Source of the DNA: Pseudomonas chlororaphis
Lineage (GTDB): Bacteria > Pseudomonadota > Gammaproteobacteria > Pseudomonadales > Pseudomonadaceae
Reading direction: 5' to 3'
NCBI GenBank assembly: GCA_001023535.1
Contig: CP011020.1
Coordinates: forward strand, 4,043,734 to 4,107,733
DNA: 64,000 nt
Shown in pieces: positions 1 to 8,413 of this stretch. The translations under genes were made by a program, and so were the position numbers. Numbering within the stretch: the stretch's first letter is position 1; each line of letters begins with the position of its first letter. The notes under the pieces are model-generated. The model searched no databases. It saw only the letters and a list, made by a program, of their open reading frames with translations, and was not told where the DNA came from.

Positions 1-10
1 TACCCGCAGC

Positions 11-1075
11 ATGCGCGCCGCCGTCTGGCATGGCCGCAACGATATTCGCGTCGAAGACGTGCCACTGCCGGTGGCGCCGCCTGCCGGTTGGGTACAGATC
101 CGCGTGCACTGGTGCGGCATCTGTGGTTCCGACTTGCATGAATACGTGGCCGGGCCGGTGTTCATTCCGGTGGACGCGCCGCACCCGCTGACCGGGATCA
201 AAGGGCAGTGCATCCTCGGCCATGAGTTCTGCGGTGAGATCGTCGAGCTGGGCGCCGGGGTGGAAGGTTTCAGCGTCGGCGAGCCGGTGGCGGCGGATGC
301 CTGCCAGCATTGCGGCACTTGCTACTACTGTACCCACGGGCTCTACAACATCTGCGAGAACCTGGCCTTCACCGGCTTGATGAACAACGGCGCCTTTGCG
401 GAACTGGTCAACGTGCCGGCCAACCTCTTGTACAAATTGCCCGCCCACTTTCCGGCCGAGGCCGGTGCCTTGATCGAGCCGTTGGCGGTGGGCATGCACG
501 CGGTCAAGAAGGCCGGCAGTCTGTTGGGCCAGAACGTGGTGGTGGTCGGCGCCGGCACCATCGGCCTGTGCACCATCATGTGCGCCAAGGCGGCCGGCGC
601 GGCCCAGGTGATCGCCCTGGAAATGTCCGGCGCGCGCAAGGCCAAGGCCCTGGAAGTCGGCGCCAGCCATGTGATCGACCCGAACGACTGCGATGCCCTG
701 GCCGAAGTGCGTCGTCTGACGGGTGGCCTGGGCGCGGATGTGAGCTTTGAGTGCATCGGCAACAAACACACCGCCAAACTGGCTATCGACCTGATCCGCA
801 AGGCCGGCAAATGCGTGCTGGTGGGGATTTTCGAAGAGCCGAGCCAGTTCAACTTCTTCGAATTGGTTGCCACCGAGAAGCAGGTGCTGGGCGCGCTGGC
901 CTACAACGGCGAATTCGCCGACGTGATCGCCTTCATCGCCGATGGCCGCCTGGACATTTCGCCGTTGGTGACCGGGCGCATTCAACTGGAGCAGATTGTC
1001 GGGCAAGGGTTCGAGGAATTGGTCAACAACAAGGAACACAACGTCAAAATCATCGTGTCGCCCGCACGGATCTGA
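11..1075 (+). CDS. Zinc-dependent 2,3-butanediol dehydrogenase-like alcohol dehydrogenase
   Basis: This 354-residue protein is a full-length medium-chain zinc dehydrogenase that should oxidise a secondary alcohol or diol with NAD(P). The catalytic zinc ligands lie in CGICGSDLHE (Cys38) and GHE (His71, Glu72). The structural zinc site is four cysteines at about 101, 104, 107 and 115. A Rossmann motif VVGAGTIG starts near residue 176. The overall pattern is closest to (R,R)-butanediol dehydrogenases, but substrate cannot be read from sequence. Only ten bases precede the ATG, so the ribosome site and any upstream operon partner lie mostly outside the window. A clear intrinsic terminator follows, so the unit ends here. 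It converges on the hydroxyproline genes and may be unrelated to them. Confidence 0.85.
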   Translation: MRAAVWHGRNDIRVEDVPLPVAPPAGWVQIRVHWCGICGSDLHEYVAGPVFIPVDAPHPLTGIKGQCILGHEFCGEIVELGAGVEGFSVGEPVAADACQHCGTCYYCTHGLYNICENLAFTGLMNNGAFAELVNVPANLLYKLPAHFPAEAGALIEPLAVGMHAVKKAGSLLGQNVVVVGAGTIGLCTIMCAKAAGAAQVIALEMSGARKAKALEVGASHVIDPNDCDALAEVRRLTGGLGADVSFECIGNKHTAKLAIDLIRKAGKCVLVGIFEEPSQFNFFELVATEKQVLGALAYNGEFADVIAFIADGRLDISPLVTGRIQLEQIVGQGFEELVNNKEHNVKIIVSPARI

Positions 1076-1099
1076 GAGCGCCTGAGGTAGGCGATTTTT

Positions 1100-1133
1100 G
1101 GCGATGGCCGGCGACGGTCATCGCCCTTTTTTT
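1100..1133 (+). terminator. Intrinsic terminator after the butanediol dehydrogenase gene
   Basis: A GC-rich stem (GGCGATG with CATCGCC, extended inward by GCC/GGT) is followed by seven T residues, 25 bases after the stop codon. Confidence 0.85.
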
Positions 1134-1155
1134 ACCCGACTGAACCGCCCGGAAT

Positions 1156-1250
1156 CCTGTGGGAGCGGGCTTGCTCGCGAAGACGGCGGTCTATCCAGCA
1201 TGGTTTTGTCAGACAGACCGCTTTCGCGAGCAAGCCCGCTCCCACAGGCC
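1156..1250. repeat. REPIN, GTGGGAGCGGGCTTGC type
   Basis: Two REP copies face each other (CTGTGGGAGCGGGCTTGCTCGCGAA read inward from both sides) around a short spacer. It lies between two convergent genes. Confidence 0.85.
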
Positions 1251-1283
1251 GTGATCTCTCACAGGCGGTGATCTATGGGGGCT

Positions 1284-2201
1284 TCAGAGGCCGACATCCG
1301 GCAGCACCGGCCGGTTGGCCAGGGCCTTGGCCATGATCTGCTCCACATACACCCGGTCTTCCTCAGGCAAGGCCAGGCGGGGAGGGCGGGTGAGGGCGCT
1401 GCCGCGGCCGGCGATGGCTTCGCAGAGCTTGATGCATTGCACCAGGTCGGCGCGGGCGTCCAGGTGCAGGATCGGCATCAGCCATTCGTAGATCGGCATC
1501 GCCTCGGCGAAACGCCCGGCGCGGGCCAGGCGGAAAATGGTTTCGCCTTCCTTCGGGAACACGTTGGACATCCCCGAGACCCAGCCTTCGGCGCCCACCG
1601 CGAGGCTTTCCAGCACGACGTCGTCCAGCCCGGCGAACAGCACGAAGCGGTCGCCCACTTCATTGCGCACGTCGATGAAGCGCCGGGTGTCGCCGGACGA
1701 ATCCTTGAAACACACCACGTTGTCGCAGTCGGCCAGGGAAATCAGGATGTCCGGGGTCACGTCGTTCTTGTAGATCGGCGGGTTGTTGTAGACCATCAGC
1801 GGCACGTCGGCCTGGCGCGCCACGTAGCGAAAATGCTCGGCGGTCTCGAACGGCTTGGAGCCGTAGACCAGCGCCGGCATCAGCATCACGCCATCGACAC
1901 CGACCTTGCGCACCGCGTTGGCGACCTTGGCCGCCTGCACGCTGGTGAACTCGGCCACCCCGCAGATCACCGGGACCCGGCCACGGGAGGCGTCCACCGC
2001 GACTTCGGTCACGGCGATCTTTTCCTCGGCGCTCAACGAGGTGTTTTCCCCCACCGAACCACAGACCACCAGGCCCGAGACGCCGTCACGGATAACGTTG
2101 GAAATCACCTGGTGGGTTTTTTCCAGGTTGATGGAAAAGTCATCGTTGAATTGGGTGGTGACGGCGGGAAATACGCCGCTCCAGTTGATGCGTTTGCTCA
2201 T
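1284..2201 (-). CDS. lhpC: DapA-family 1-pyrroline-4-hydroxy-2-carboxylate deaminase
   Basis: This 305-residue protein of the dihydrodipicolinate synthase / N-acetylneuraminate lyase family has the phosphate-like loop CGSVGENTSLS, the tyrosine motif MVYNNPP and the Schiff-base lysine in VVCFKDSSGD. In the hydroxyproline pathway a DapA homologue converts 1-pyrroline-4-hydroxy-2-carboxylate to 2-oxoglutarate semialdehyde with loss of ammonia. Cluster order here matches PA1254 of P. aeruginosa, which supports that role over lysine synthesis. The start is preceded by GGAGACAACC. The semialdehyde dehydrogenase needed for the next step is not in the window. A CGTATACG palindrome shared with the importer operon lies 23 bases upstream, so it probably has its own promoter. 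Confidence 0.8.
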   Translation of the reverse strand: MSKRINWSGVFPAVTTQFNDDFSINLEKTHQVISNVIRDGVSGLVVCGSVGENTSLSAEEKIAVTEVAVDASRGRVPVICGVAEFTSVQAAKVANAVRKVGVDGVMLMPALVYGSKPFETAEHFRYVARQADVPLMVYNNPPIYKNDVTPDILISLADCDNVVCFKDSSGDTRRFIDVRNEVGDRFVLFAGLDDVVLESLAVGAEGWVSGMSNVFPKEGETIFRLARAGRFAEAMPIYEWLMPILHLDARADLVQCIKLCEAIAGRGSALTRPPRLALPEEDRVYVEQIMAKALANRPVLPDVGL

Positions 2202-2223
2202 GGTTGTCTCCGTTTTGGTATTT

Positions 2224-2231
2224 CGTATACG
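2224..2231. promoter_or_regulatory. CGTATACG palindrome upstream of lhpC
   Basis: The perfect 8-base palindrome sits in the context ATTTCGTATACG, identical to the site before the ABC binding-protein gene at 8225-8236. It is a candidate operator. The sequence style is reminiscent of GntR-type sites, but the binding protein is not known. Confidence 0.5.
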
Positions 2232-2261
2232 TAGGCGAATATGAATGAAGCGAATGTTTTA

Positions 2262-2380
2262 TGTGGCGAGGGAGCTTGCTCCCGCTGGACTGCGGAGCAG
2301 TCCTGAAAACTGACGACTCGGGGTATCAGCCAGATTGCGGGGCCGCTTCGCGCCCCAGCGGGAGCAAGCTCCCTCGCCAC
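2262..2380. repeat. REPIN, GTGGCGAGGGAGCTTGCTCCC type
   Basis: Inverted pair of GTGGCGAGGGAGCTTGCTCC copies that meet in a GCGAAGCGGCC-type centre. It fills the gap between two same-strand genes. Confidence 0.85.
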
Positions 2381-2392
2381 GGTGGGGTGTCA

Positions 2393-3421
2393 TCATGCGC
2401 CGGGCCAGGTATCTGAAAGCCGATAGCCCTGCGGCCATGGGTCAGCCGGATCCAGCAGCAGTTGATGAGTGCCGGTGATCCACGCCCGCCCGGCGATGCA
2501 CGGATAGATCGCCGGGCGTCCGGCCACGTCGGTTTGCGAGTCGATGCGGCAGTGGAATTCGGAGCCGATGATCGAGCGTCCGATGAATCGGTCGCCCACT
2601 TGCATCAACCCTTTGGCCTGCAGGACGGCCATGCGCGCCGAGCAGCCGGTGCCGGTGGGCGAACGGTCGATCTTGCCGGGCTGGATCACCACGGCGTTGG
2701 CGCCGGTGGCGATGCCGTTCTCCATGACCAGCGGCGCGGCGATCTGGCAGAACGAAATGTGCGACCAGTCGGGGTTCAGCGGATGGACGAAGCCCAACTG
2801 CTCATTGGCGGCGCGGGTGATCTTCAGGCCCATGGCCACCAGCTCGGCGGCTTCACAGGGCTGGATGGCGAAACCCAGGCGCTGGGCGTCGACGATGACG
2901 AAACTGTCACCGCCATAGGCCGTGTCCACCTGCAGCGAGCCCAGGCCTTCGACCTCGATCCAGGCGTCGAGGCGGTCGGCGAAGGAGGGCACGTTCTTGA
3001 TTTCCACCCGTTGCACCTTGCCGTCGCGGCAATCGGCCACGGCTTCGATCAGCCCGCCGGGGGCCTCCAGCACCAAGTGGGTCTGGGGCTCGGTCATCGG
3101 CAGGATGCCGCTGTCCAGCAGCACGGTGGCCACGCACAGCGAGTTGGAACCGGACATCGGCGGGGTGTCGGCCGGCTCCATGATGATCCAGGCCATGTGT
3201 GCCTTCGGGTGCTTGGCCGGCACCAACAGGTTGACGTGCCGGAACACGCCGCCCCGGGGTTCGTTGAGCACGAAGTTGCGCAGGACCTCGTCCTGGGCGA
3301 TCCAGCGCGATTGCTCCCACACCGTCGCACCGGGCGGTGGCGCGACGCCGCCGACGATCACGTCGCCGACTTCGCCTTCGGCGTGGCAACTGACGATGTG
3401 AAGGATCCTGGATGAGCGCAT
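2393..3421 (-). CDS. lhpK: Proline racemase superfamily protein with Ser/Cys active site (3-hydroxyproline dehydratase or epimerase)
   Basis: This 342-residue protein belongs to the proline racemase superfamily. The first acid/base position is serine ([10 protein letters not shown]) where the 4-hydroxyproline epimerase of this same window has cysteine (GMCGHGTIG). The second position is cysteine ([12 protein letters not shown]). Family studies, as I recall them, link Ser/Cys pairs to 3-hydroxyproline-directed epimerase or dehydratase activity rather than to proline racemisation. Its place next to an aconitase-X protein, itself a cis-3-hydroxyproline dehydratase family, supports a role with 3-hydroxyprolines. 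The ortholog by position is PA1255. A REPIN separates it from the ABC ATPase gene upstream, so co-transcription with that operon is plausible but unproven. Confidence 0.72.
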   Translation of the reverse strand: MRSSRILHIVSCHAEGEVGDVIVGGVAPPPGATVWEQSRWIAQDEVLRNFVLNEPRGGVFRHVNLLVPAKHPKAHMAWIIMEPADTPPMSGSNSLCVATVLLDSGILPMTEPQTHLVLEAPGGLIEAVADCRDGKVQRVEIKNVPSFADRLDAWIEVEGLGSLQVDTAYGGDSFVIVDAQRLGFAIQPCEAAELVAMGLKITRAANEQLGFVHPLNPDWSHISFCQIAAPLVMENGIATGANAVVIQPGKIDRSPTGTGCSARMAVLQAKGLMQVGDRFIGRSIIGSEFHCRIDSQTDVAGRPAIYPCIAGRAWITGTHQLLLDPADPWPQGYRLSDTWPGA

Positions 3422-3453
3422 TGGCTACTCCTTGTGTTGTTCATCGCGGGCTC

Positions 3454-3530
3454 TTCGCGGGCAAGCTCGCTCCCACAGGGTTCGGGGTTGAACACAAATC
3501 CCCTGTGGGAGCGGGCTCGCCCGCGAAGGC
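3454..3530. repeat. REPIN in reversed orientation, GTGGGAGCGGGC type
   Basis: The two REP copies point away from each other (TTCGCGGGCAAGCTCGCTCCCACAG, then CTGTGGGAGCGGGCTCGCCCGCGAA). It lies between lhpK and the ATPase gene. Confidence 0.8.
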
Positions 3531-3538
3531 GTCACCGG

Positions 3539-4261
3539 CTACTTCACCGACCGGAGAAACGCCGCCGTCTCCGGCTGCATTGGGTTGCCGATCACCTGGT
3601 CCGGCGGCCCGATCTCGTGGACCCGGCCGTTGCAGAAGAACGCCACGCGGTCGGACACGTCCCGGGCGAAGCGGATCTCGTGGGTCACCAGCACCATGGT
3701 CATGCCGTCCTCGGCGAGCAGGCGCATGGTGTCCAGCACTTCGCCCACCAGTTGCGGGTCGAGAGCCGAGGTGGCTTCGTCGAAGAGCATGTAGTGCGGT
3801 GACATTGCCAGGGCCCGGGCGATGGCCATGCGCTGTTGCTGACCGCCGGACAGTTTGCTCGGGAACGCCTTGAGCTTGTCCCCCAGGCCCACGTGCTCCA
3901 GCTGTTTCACCGCCAGGGCTTCGGCGTCCTGCCTGCTCTTGCCCAGGACCTTGCGCGGGGCCAGCATCACGTTCTCCAACACGGTCAGGTGGGGGAAGGC
4001 GTTCCATTGCTGGAAGACGATGCCGATCTTCTGTCGCAAGTGATTGAGGTCGGTGGCGCGGTCATGGACCTCCACCCCGTCCACGCGGATGCTGCCCTTC
4101 TGGATCGGCTCCAGGCCGTTGATGCACATCAGCAGCGTCGACTTGCCGGAACCCGAGCCGCCGATGATCGACACCACTTCACCCTTGTCCACGGTGAGGC
4201 TCACGCCCTTGACCACTTCCAGGTCGCCAAAGGATTTGTGCACGTTTTCAATCTCAATCAT
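3539..4261 (-). CDS. Polar amino acid ABC transporter ATP-binding protein
   Basis: This 240-residue ATPase of the GlnQ/HisP class has Walker A GGSGSGKS near residue 34, the Q-loop VFQQWNAFPH, the signature LSGGQQQRMAIARAL, Walker B MLFDEATSALDP and the switch histidine in LVTHE. It would power import through the two permeases encoded directly upstream. Its start overlaps the preceding permease by eight bases, which indicates translational coupling. The substrate is inferred from context to be hydroxyproline or a related imino acid. Confidence 0.9.
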   Translation of the reverse strand: MIEIENVHKSFGDLEVVKGVSLTVDKGEVVSIIGGSGSGKSTLLMCINGLEPIQKGSIRVDGVEVHDRATDLNHLRQKIGIVFQQWNAFPHLTVLENVMLAPRKVLGKSRQDAEALAVKQLEHVGLGDKLKAFPSKLSGGQQQRMAIARALAMSPHYMLFDEATSALDPQLVGEVLDTMRLLAEDGMTMVLVTHEIRFARDVSDRVAFFCNGRVHEIGPPDQVIGNPMQPETAAFLRSVK

Positions 4262-4904
4262 TTTCCTGCCACCTTCTTTCCAGGCGTGCGCCGAGGCGGG
4301 CGACCACCAGGCTCATGACGTAGTAAATGAGGCCCGCGATGCACAGCACCAACAGGGGTTCTTGAATGCGTGTGACGATGGTTTGCGAGGCGCGCAGCAG
4401 TTCGACGATGCCGATCCACATCACCAGGGCGGTGTCTTTCATCACCCCCAGCACCAGGTTCAGCCAGCCGGGAAACGCCACGCGCGTGGCAATCGGCAGG
4501 ACGATGAAGCGCAGGTCCTGCAGGTAGCTCAGGCCAAGAGAACGGCTGGCCCGCCGCGTGCTCAGGGGCACCGCCAGCACGCCGCCGCGCACGATCTCGG
4601 TGAAATAGGCCGCGGCGTAGACCCCCAGCACCATGCAGCCGACCGCAAAGGCGCTGAGGTCCAGGCCGACGATGCTCTTGAGCGAGTTGAACAGCACGAA
4701 CTGGATCAGCAACGGCACACTGCGAAACACGTCCAGCACCCAGGCCAGCGGTAGGCTGGCACGGGGCAGCAGCGCTCGCAGCAAGCCGAACAGCAAACCG
4801 GCGAAGGTGCCCAGCAGGATCGACCACGCGGTCAACTGCAGCGTGACCCAGGCGCCGTCGAGCAGGAACAGCAGGTCGTTGACGGTGAGGCTGGTGGCAA
4901 ACAT
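4254..4904 (-). CDS. Amino acid ABC transporter permease (second copy)
   Basis: This 216-residue inner-membrane permease of the HisM/GlnP class has about five hydrophobic segments. The cytoplasmic coupling loop is of EAA type, around residues 120-145 (RASRSLGLSYLQDLRFIVLP). It should pair with the neighbouring permease as a heterodimer served by the ATPase at 3539-4261. The gap to the upstream permease is nine bases. Confidence 0.88.
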   Translation of the reverse strand: MFATSLTVNDLLFLLDGAWVTLQLTAWSILLGTFAGLLFGLLRALLPRASLPLAWVLDVFRSVPLLIQFVLFNSLKSIVGLDLSAFAVGCMVLGVYAAAYFTEIVRGGVLAVPLSTRRASRSLGLSYLQDLRFIVLPIATRVAFPGWLNLVLGVMKDTALVMWIGIVELLRASQTIVTRIQEPLLVLCIAGLIYYVMSLVVARLGARLERRWQEND

Positions 4905-4913
4905 GACGAGCCC

Positions 4914-5579
4914 TCAATAACGGAACAGGCGCCAGGACAGCAGCCTTGCGAGGCCGACGATCAGCTTGGCGATCAGGTAATACAGCACGGCCGCGAGGGC
5001 GAAGTATTCGAAGGTGCGGAACGTCTTGACGTTGTATTCCTGGGTGACGCCGGTCAGGTCGTTGTTCAGCCCGACCACCACGCCAAGGGAGGTCATCAGC
5101 ACTGCCCAGACCATCTGGTTGGTCAGCGGGTAGAACACGATGCGCAGCAATTGCGGAACGATGATCATCCGGTAGGCCTGGAAGGCGCTCATCCCCAGGG
5201 AACGAGCCGCGCGCATCTGCGTGCCGGGTACGGCCTTGAGGCCACCGCGGAAGTTTTCCGCCAGGTAGCCGGCATTGTTGAAGGTGATCCCGGCCAGCAA
5301 GGCCAGCCACGAACTGACGTGCAGCCCGAGGGAGCCGAGGCCGAAGTACAGAATGTAGATCTGGAACAGCGAGGGCGTGTTGCGGGCGATGGACACCCAA
5401 CCGTTGCCCACGCCCCGCAGCAGCGGATGACGTGCCTGGCGCATCACGGTCAGGACCAGGGCGATCAACACCCCGAAGATCATCGACAACGCCGCGGTCT
5501 CGAACGTCACCCAGGCCCCGGCGAGCATGTCGGGCAGGGCCCGCAAGGCCGGGCGCCACTGGAAGCTGTAGTCAAACAT
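4914..5579 (-). CDS. Amino acid ABC transporter permease (first copy)
   Basis: This 221-residue permease has the same fold as its neighbour, with an EAA-type loop containing RAARSLGMSAFQAYRMIIVP. Its start overlaps the end of the aconitase-X gene by eight bases, so the enzyme and importer genes form one tightly packed operon (binding protein, dehydratase, two permeases, ATPase). Confidence 0.88.
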   Translation of the reverse strand: MFDYSFQWRPALRALPDMLAGAWVTFETAALSMIFGVLIALVLTVMRQARHPLLRGVGNGWVSIARNTPSLFQIYILYFGLGSLGLHVSSWLALLAGITFNNAGYLAENFRGGLKAVPGTQMRAARSLGMSAFQAYRMIIVPQLLRIVFYPLTNQMVWAVLMTSLGVVVGLNNDLTGVTQEYNVKTFRTFEYFALAAVLYYLIAKLIVGLARLLSWRLFRY

Positions 5580-7350
5580 CGGTGGGGCTCTCCGTGCGGA
5601 CGATGGGGTGCAGCCAGGCTGGCGGCTGGCCAGGGGCGCTGGCGGCGCACGCCGCCTCGACGCACTGCGCCAGGCCGGCGAAGTGCACCCCGCGTCCGAC
5701 CAGGCCGGGGGCGTAATGGGCGTACTTGCCGGAGTTGGTCATCAGGGTGGTGGCGTGGGCGGGGATCAGCGGTTCGCCGACCATGCACCAGCAGGTGTCG
5801 GTCACCAGCACCGCGCCGAACGCCTCGATGACGGCCAGGTGCCCGGCGTCGCGGGCCTGCTCCAGTACCGCCCGGCCACAGGTGATGGCCAGGACCACAT
5901 CCGGGTGCTTGATCCGGCCGGCGCAGAGGCTCGCCAGCGCCGCGAACTCGCTGAGGGAGAAGTGCGGATTGCCCAGGGACACCACGTCCACCCGCGTGTC
6001 TCGGGCGCTATTGAGCTCGCGCCAACTGGCCAGCAGGCCAGCCGTATCGACTGTTTCCAGCGGCAACGGGGCACCCGGCGCCAGCACATCGTTCGGGTCG
6101 AGGGCTTCGGGTGTGACCCCGGCGATGTGGAACAACGGTGCGGCGCTGGTGGTGGCGAATGCCGCGCCGAAGGCTTTCAGGTCGTCCAGGTTGGGCATGG
6201 CATGTTCCAAGCCGCGGATCAACGGAATGCGCCGGCCCGCCAGGGCACCAATGTGGTAGCCCAGCAGCGGGTAGAAACTGTCATCCATGTGCGCCGGCTG
6301 CGGCACGTCGACAAGCAGCCCGGCCAGGCGCTGGTCGTCGAGATGGCAACCGCTCGACGGAGCGCGTCCACACAGGGCGATGCAGATGTCGAGAAAATCC
6401 GGGTATTTCTGGGTTCGCGCGCCCAGCACACTGTTGGCGTAGACCACCGCGTTGGACTCGGCCCAGACGATCTGCTCGCCAGCCTTGGGGGCCGTGTCCA
6501 GCAGGTAGGGCGCGCAGGTAAAGCTCAACTGCGCGCCCATCGCCATGTAGGCATCGCCCAAGGCGCTGGCGGGCTCGCCGAGCGCTGGGTCGACGCCCAG
6601 TTCCCGCCAGCGGCGCTGGTCCACGGAAATCGAATTGAGGGTGGTGGGCACGCGTACCCGGGCGCCCCATTGCACCAGTTGTTCGGCAAAGCGCAGGCTG
6701 GCCGGGCCGGTGTAGATACAGCCGTCGATGTGGGCCTGGGTCACGTCCAGCAAGCGCGTCGCGCCCTGGATCTCGGCCATGCGCAGGACAATCTGCATCG
6801 CCACCTGGGCGGCCTTGCCGTGGGCGCCGTCGAGCAGCGCCCGGTCCTGTTCGGTGAGGTCCAGGGACACTGGCGCGGGTGACTGCCACGGCACGTCCAT
6901 CGCACGCCAATGATCCTGAGGGCGTCGGCCGGACAAGGTCAGGCGGTTACCTTCAACGCGCACGAAACCCTGGCCGCGAAGGCGATTGAATGCCTCATGG
7001 CCCACGCATACCACTGGCAGAGAACGCTGGAAAATCACCTGCGCCACCAGCACACCGAGGGTCAGGATCTCATCCGCTTCGGCCAGCACCAGGGCGGCGG
7101 GGGCGTGGTCGTTGCTGATCAACTCCATCAGCACGCTGCTGCCGGTGCAGGAGCCGCGCCCGCTGGGAATCGCCAGCACGCGCCCGGCCAGGCGCTCGCC
7201 GCTCAACGGATGGTGGCGGTCGATGACCTCGCCGCTGGCCGGGTCCACTCCCCCCCAGAAACTCAGGCCGACGTCGGCGAACAGCAGGGCGCCCTGGGCG
7301 GCACCCTCCACCAGGCTGCGGACTTTGACACGCACAGGCGTGCTTGGCAT
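5572..7350 (-). CDS. Aconitase X, probable cis-3-hydroxy-L-proline dehydratase (single-chain type)
   Basis: This 592-residue protein joins the small swivel domain (DUF126, about residues 1-140, with the SGRGSCTGSSVLME motif) to the large aconitase-X catalytic domain (DUF521, residues about 165-580). Fused type I AcnX proteins of bacteria have been characterised as cis-3-hydroxy-L-proline dehydratases giving 1-pyrroline-2-carboxylate. The fusion, the length and the neighbouring proline-racemase homologue fit that function. The gene sits between the binding protein and the permeases of the importer, so uptake and first step are co-expressed. A reductase for 1-pyrroline-2-carboxylate is not in the window. 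Positional ortholog: PA1259. Confidence 0.8.
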   Translation of the reverse strand: MPSTPVRVKVRSLVEGAAQGALLFADVGLSFWGGVDPASGEVIDRHHPLSGERLAGRVLAIPSGRGSCTGSSVLMELISNDHAPAALVLAEADEILTLGVLVAQVIFQRSLPVVCVGHEAFNRLRGQGFVRVEGNRLTLSGRRPQDHWRAMDVPWQSPAPVSLDLTEQDRALLDGAHGKAAQVAMQIVLRMAEIQGATRLLDVTQAHIDGCIYTGPASLRFAEQLVQWGARVRVPTTLNSISVDQRRWRELGVDPALGEPASALGDAYMAMGAQLSFTCAPYLLDTAPKAGEQIVWAESNAVVYANSVLGARTQKYPDFLDICIALCGRAPSSGCHLDDQRLAGLLVDVPQPAHMDDSFYPLLGYHIGALAGRRIPLIRGLEHAMPNLDDLKAFGAAFATTSAAPLFHIAGVTPEALDPNDVLAPGAPLPLETVDTAGLLASWRELNSARDTRVDVVSLGNPHFSLSEFAALASLCAGRIKHPDVVLAITCGRAVLEQARDAGHLAVIEAFGAVLVTDTCWCMVGEPLIPAHATTLMTNSGKYAHYAPGLVGRGVHFAGLAQCVEAACAASAPGQPPAWLHPIVRTESPTDV

Positions 7351-7360
7351 GCCCCGATCC

Positions 7361-8179
7361 TCAGTAGTAGACCTGGGGAACGGTCAGGTTGGCCGGCGGG
7401 ATATCGGTGCCGACCCATTTGACGAACAGTTCCTTGTAGCGACCGGTGCGTACCTGCTGGTTGACGAACAGGTTGAGGTAGTTGAGCAGGCCGTACTCGC
7501 TGCGCTTGGCGCCGAGGGACACGTAGTCGATGACATAGGGCGCGTCGCCGGCGATCTTCAGGTTCTTGTATTTACCCGACTTGAGGGTCGCGGCCGCCAC
7601 GGTGTTGGTCACGACCGTTGCATCGATGTGGCCTTGGGCGACGGCCAGCAACGTGTCGTTCTGCGACTGGTAGGCGCGGAAGCTGCCGCTGCCCCAGTTC
7701 TTCTGGTCTTTTTCCAGGGCGATGGCTTCGTAGGTGCCGCTGGTGTTGCCGACGGCCTTGCCCTTGAGGTCGGCGAAGGTGTTGATGCCGGTGTTGTCGC
7801 GGGTCAGCACCACCATCTGGAAGGCGAAGTAGGGCACCGTCAGGCCGACGGTCTTGGCCCGCTCCAGGGTGTCGGAGGTGGACGCGACGATGACGTCGGC
7901 GCGCCCGGAAATGAGCGCCGGGATCCGGTCCGGGAACGGCGTCTCCACCACTTCGGCGTCTACCCCCAGGACTTTCGCCAAATCTTGGCAATAGTCCACG
8001 TCGAAGCCTGCCGGTTTGTTGCTCTCGTCGCGAAAACCCATGGGTGGGAAGTCCAGGGTCACTGCGCAACGCAGTTTGCCGGAACCGATGATGTCGTCGA
8101 GTTTGTCGGCCTGGGCCGGGGCGATGAACAGGGGAGTGAGGACAACGCTGAGGGCTACGGCCAGTGCAGGGTTCTTCAT
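7361..8179 (-). CDS. Periplasmic amino acid-binding protein of ABC importer
   Basis: This 272-residue class II solute-binding protein (SBP_bac_3) starts with a Sec signal peptide, likely cut after APAQA (residue 24). The mature part begins with the usual KLRCAVTLDFPPMGF. It is the first gene of the importer operon and has a GAGG ribosome site seven bases before ATG. The ligand is probably hydroxyproline isomers, inferred from gene neighbours only. Upstream lies a double CGTAT operator-like region. Confidence 0.88.
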   Translation of the reverse strand: MKNPALAVALSVVLTPLFIAPAQADKLDDIIGSGKLRCAVTLDFPPMGFRDESNKPAGFDVDYCQDLAKVLGVDAEVVETPFPDRIPALISGRADVIVASTSDTLERAKTVGLTVPYFAFQMVVLTRDNTGINTFADLKGKAVGNTSGTYEAIALEKDQKNWGSGSFRAYQSQNDTLLAVAQGHIDATVVTNTVAAATLKSGKYKNLKIAGDAPYVIDYVSLGAKRSEYGLLNYLNLFVNQQVRTGRYKELFVKWVGTDIPPANLTVPQVYY

Positions 8180-8210
8180 ATATGCCTCGCTGTCGAATAA
8201 GTGCGGTGAA

Positions 8211-8240
8211 ATATCGTATTGAGGATTTCGTATACGATAT
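8211..8240. promoter_or_regulatory. Operator-like inverted repeats upstream of the binding-protein gene
   Basis: ATATCGTAT (8211-8219) and ATACGATAT (8232-8240) form an exact inverted repeat. The right half also belongs to a near-perfect 16-base palindrome ATTTCGTATACGATAT (8225-8240). The 12-base core ATTTCGTATACG recurs before lhpC. It lies 32-61 bases upstream of the start codon, where a repressor or activator could act. Confidence 0.55.
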
Positions 8241-8413
8241 TAAATAAGCAAGCGGCGTGCCCATTTCCCGGCAGGAGGCGGGCACGCGTTAAGAGGAGCG
8301 GTCTAGAGGCGTTAGCCTGGAAAGGTGGCTGACAAGGAGGCGATCAGCGGAGGCCCGATGGTGTTACAGATGGGAGCAAACGCGCCGCGCAGTGCCCCGT
8401 AAAGGAACAGGGG

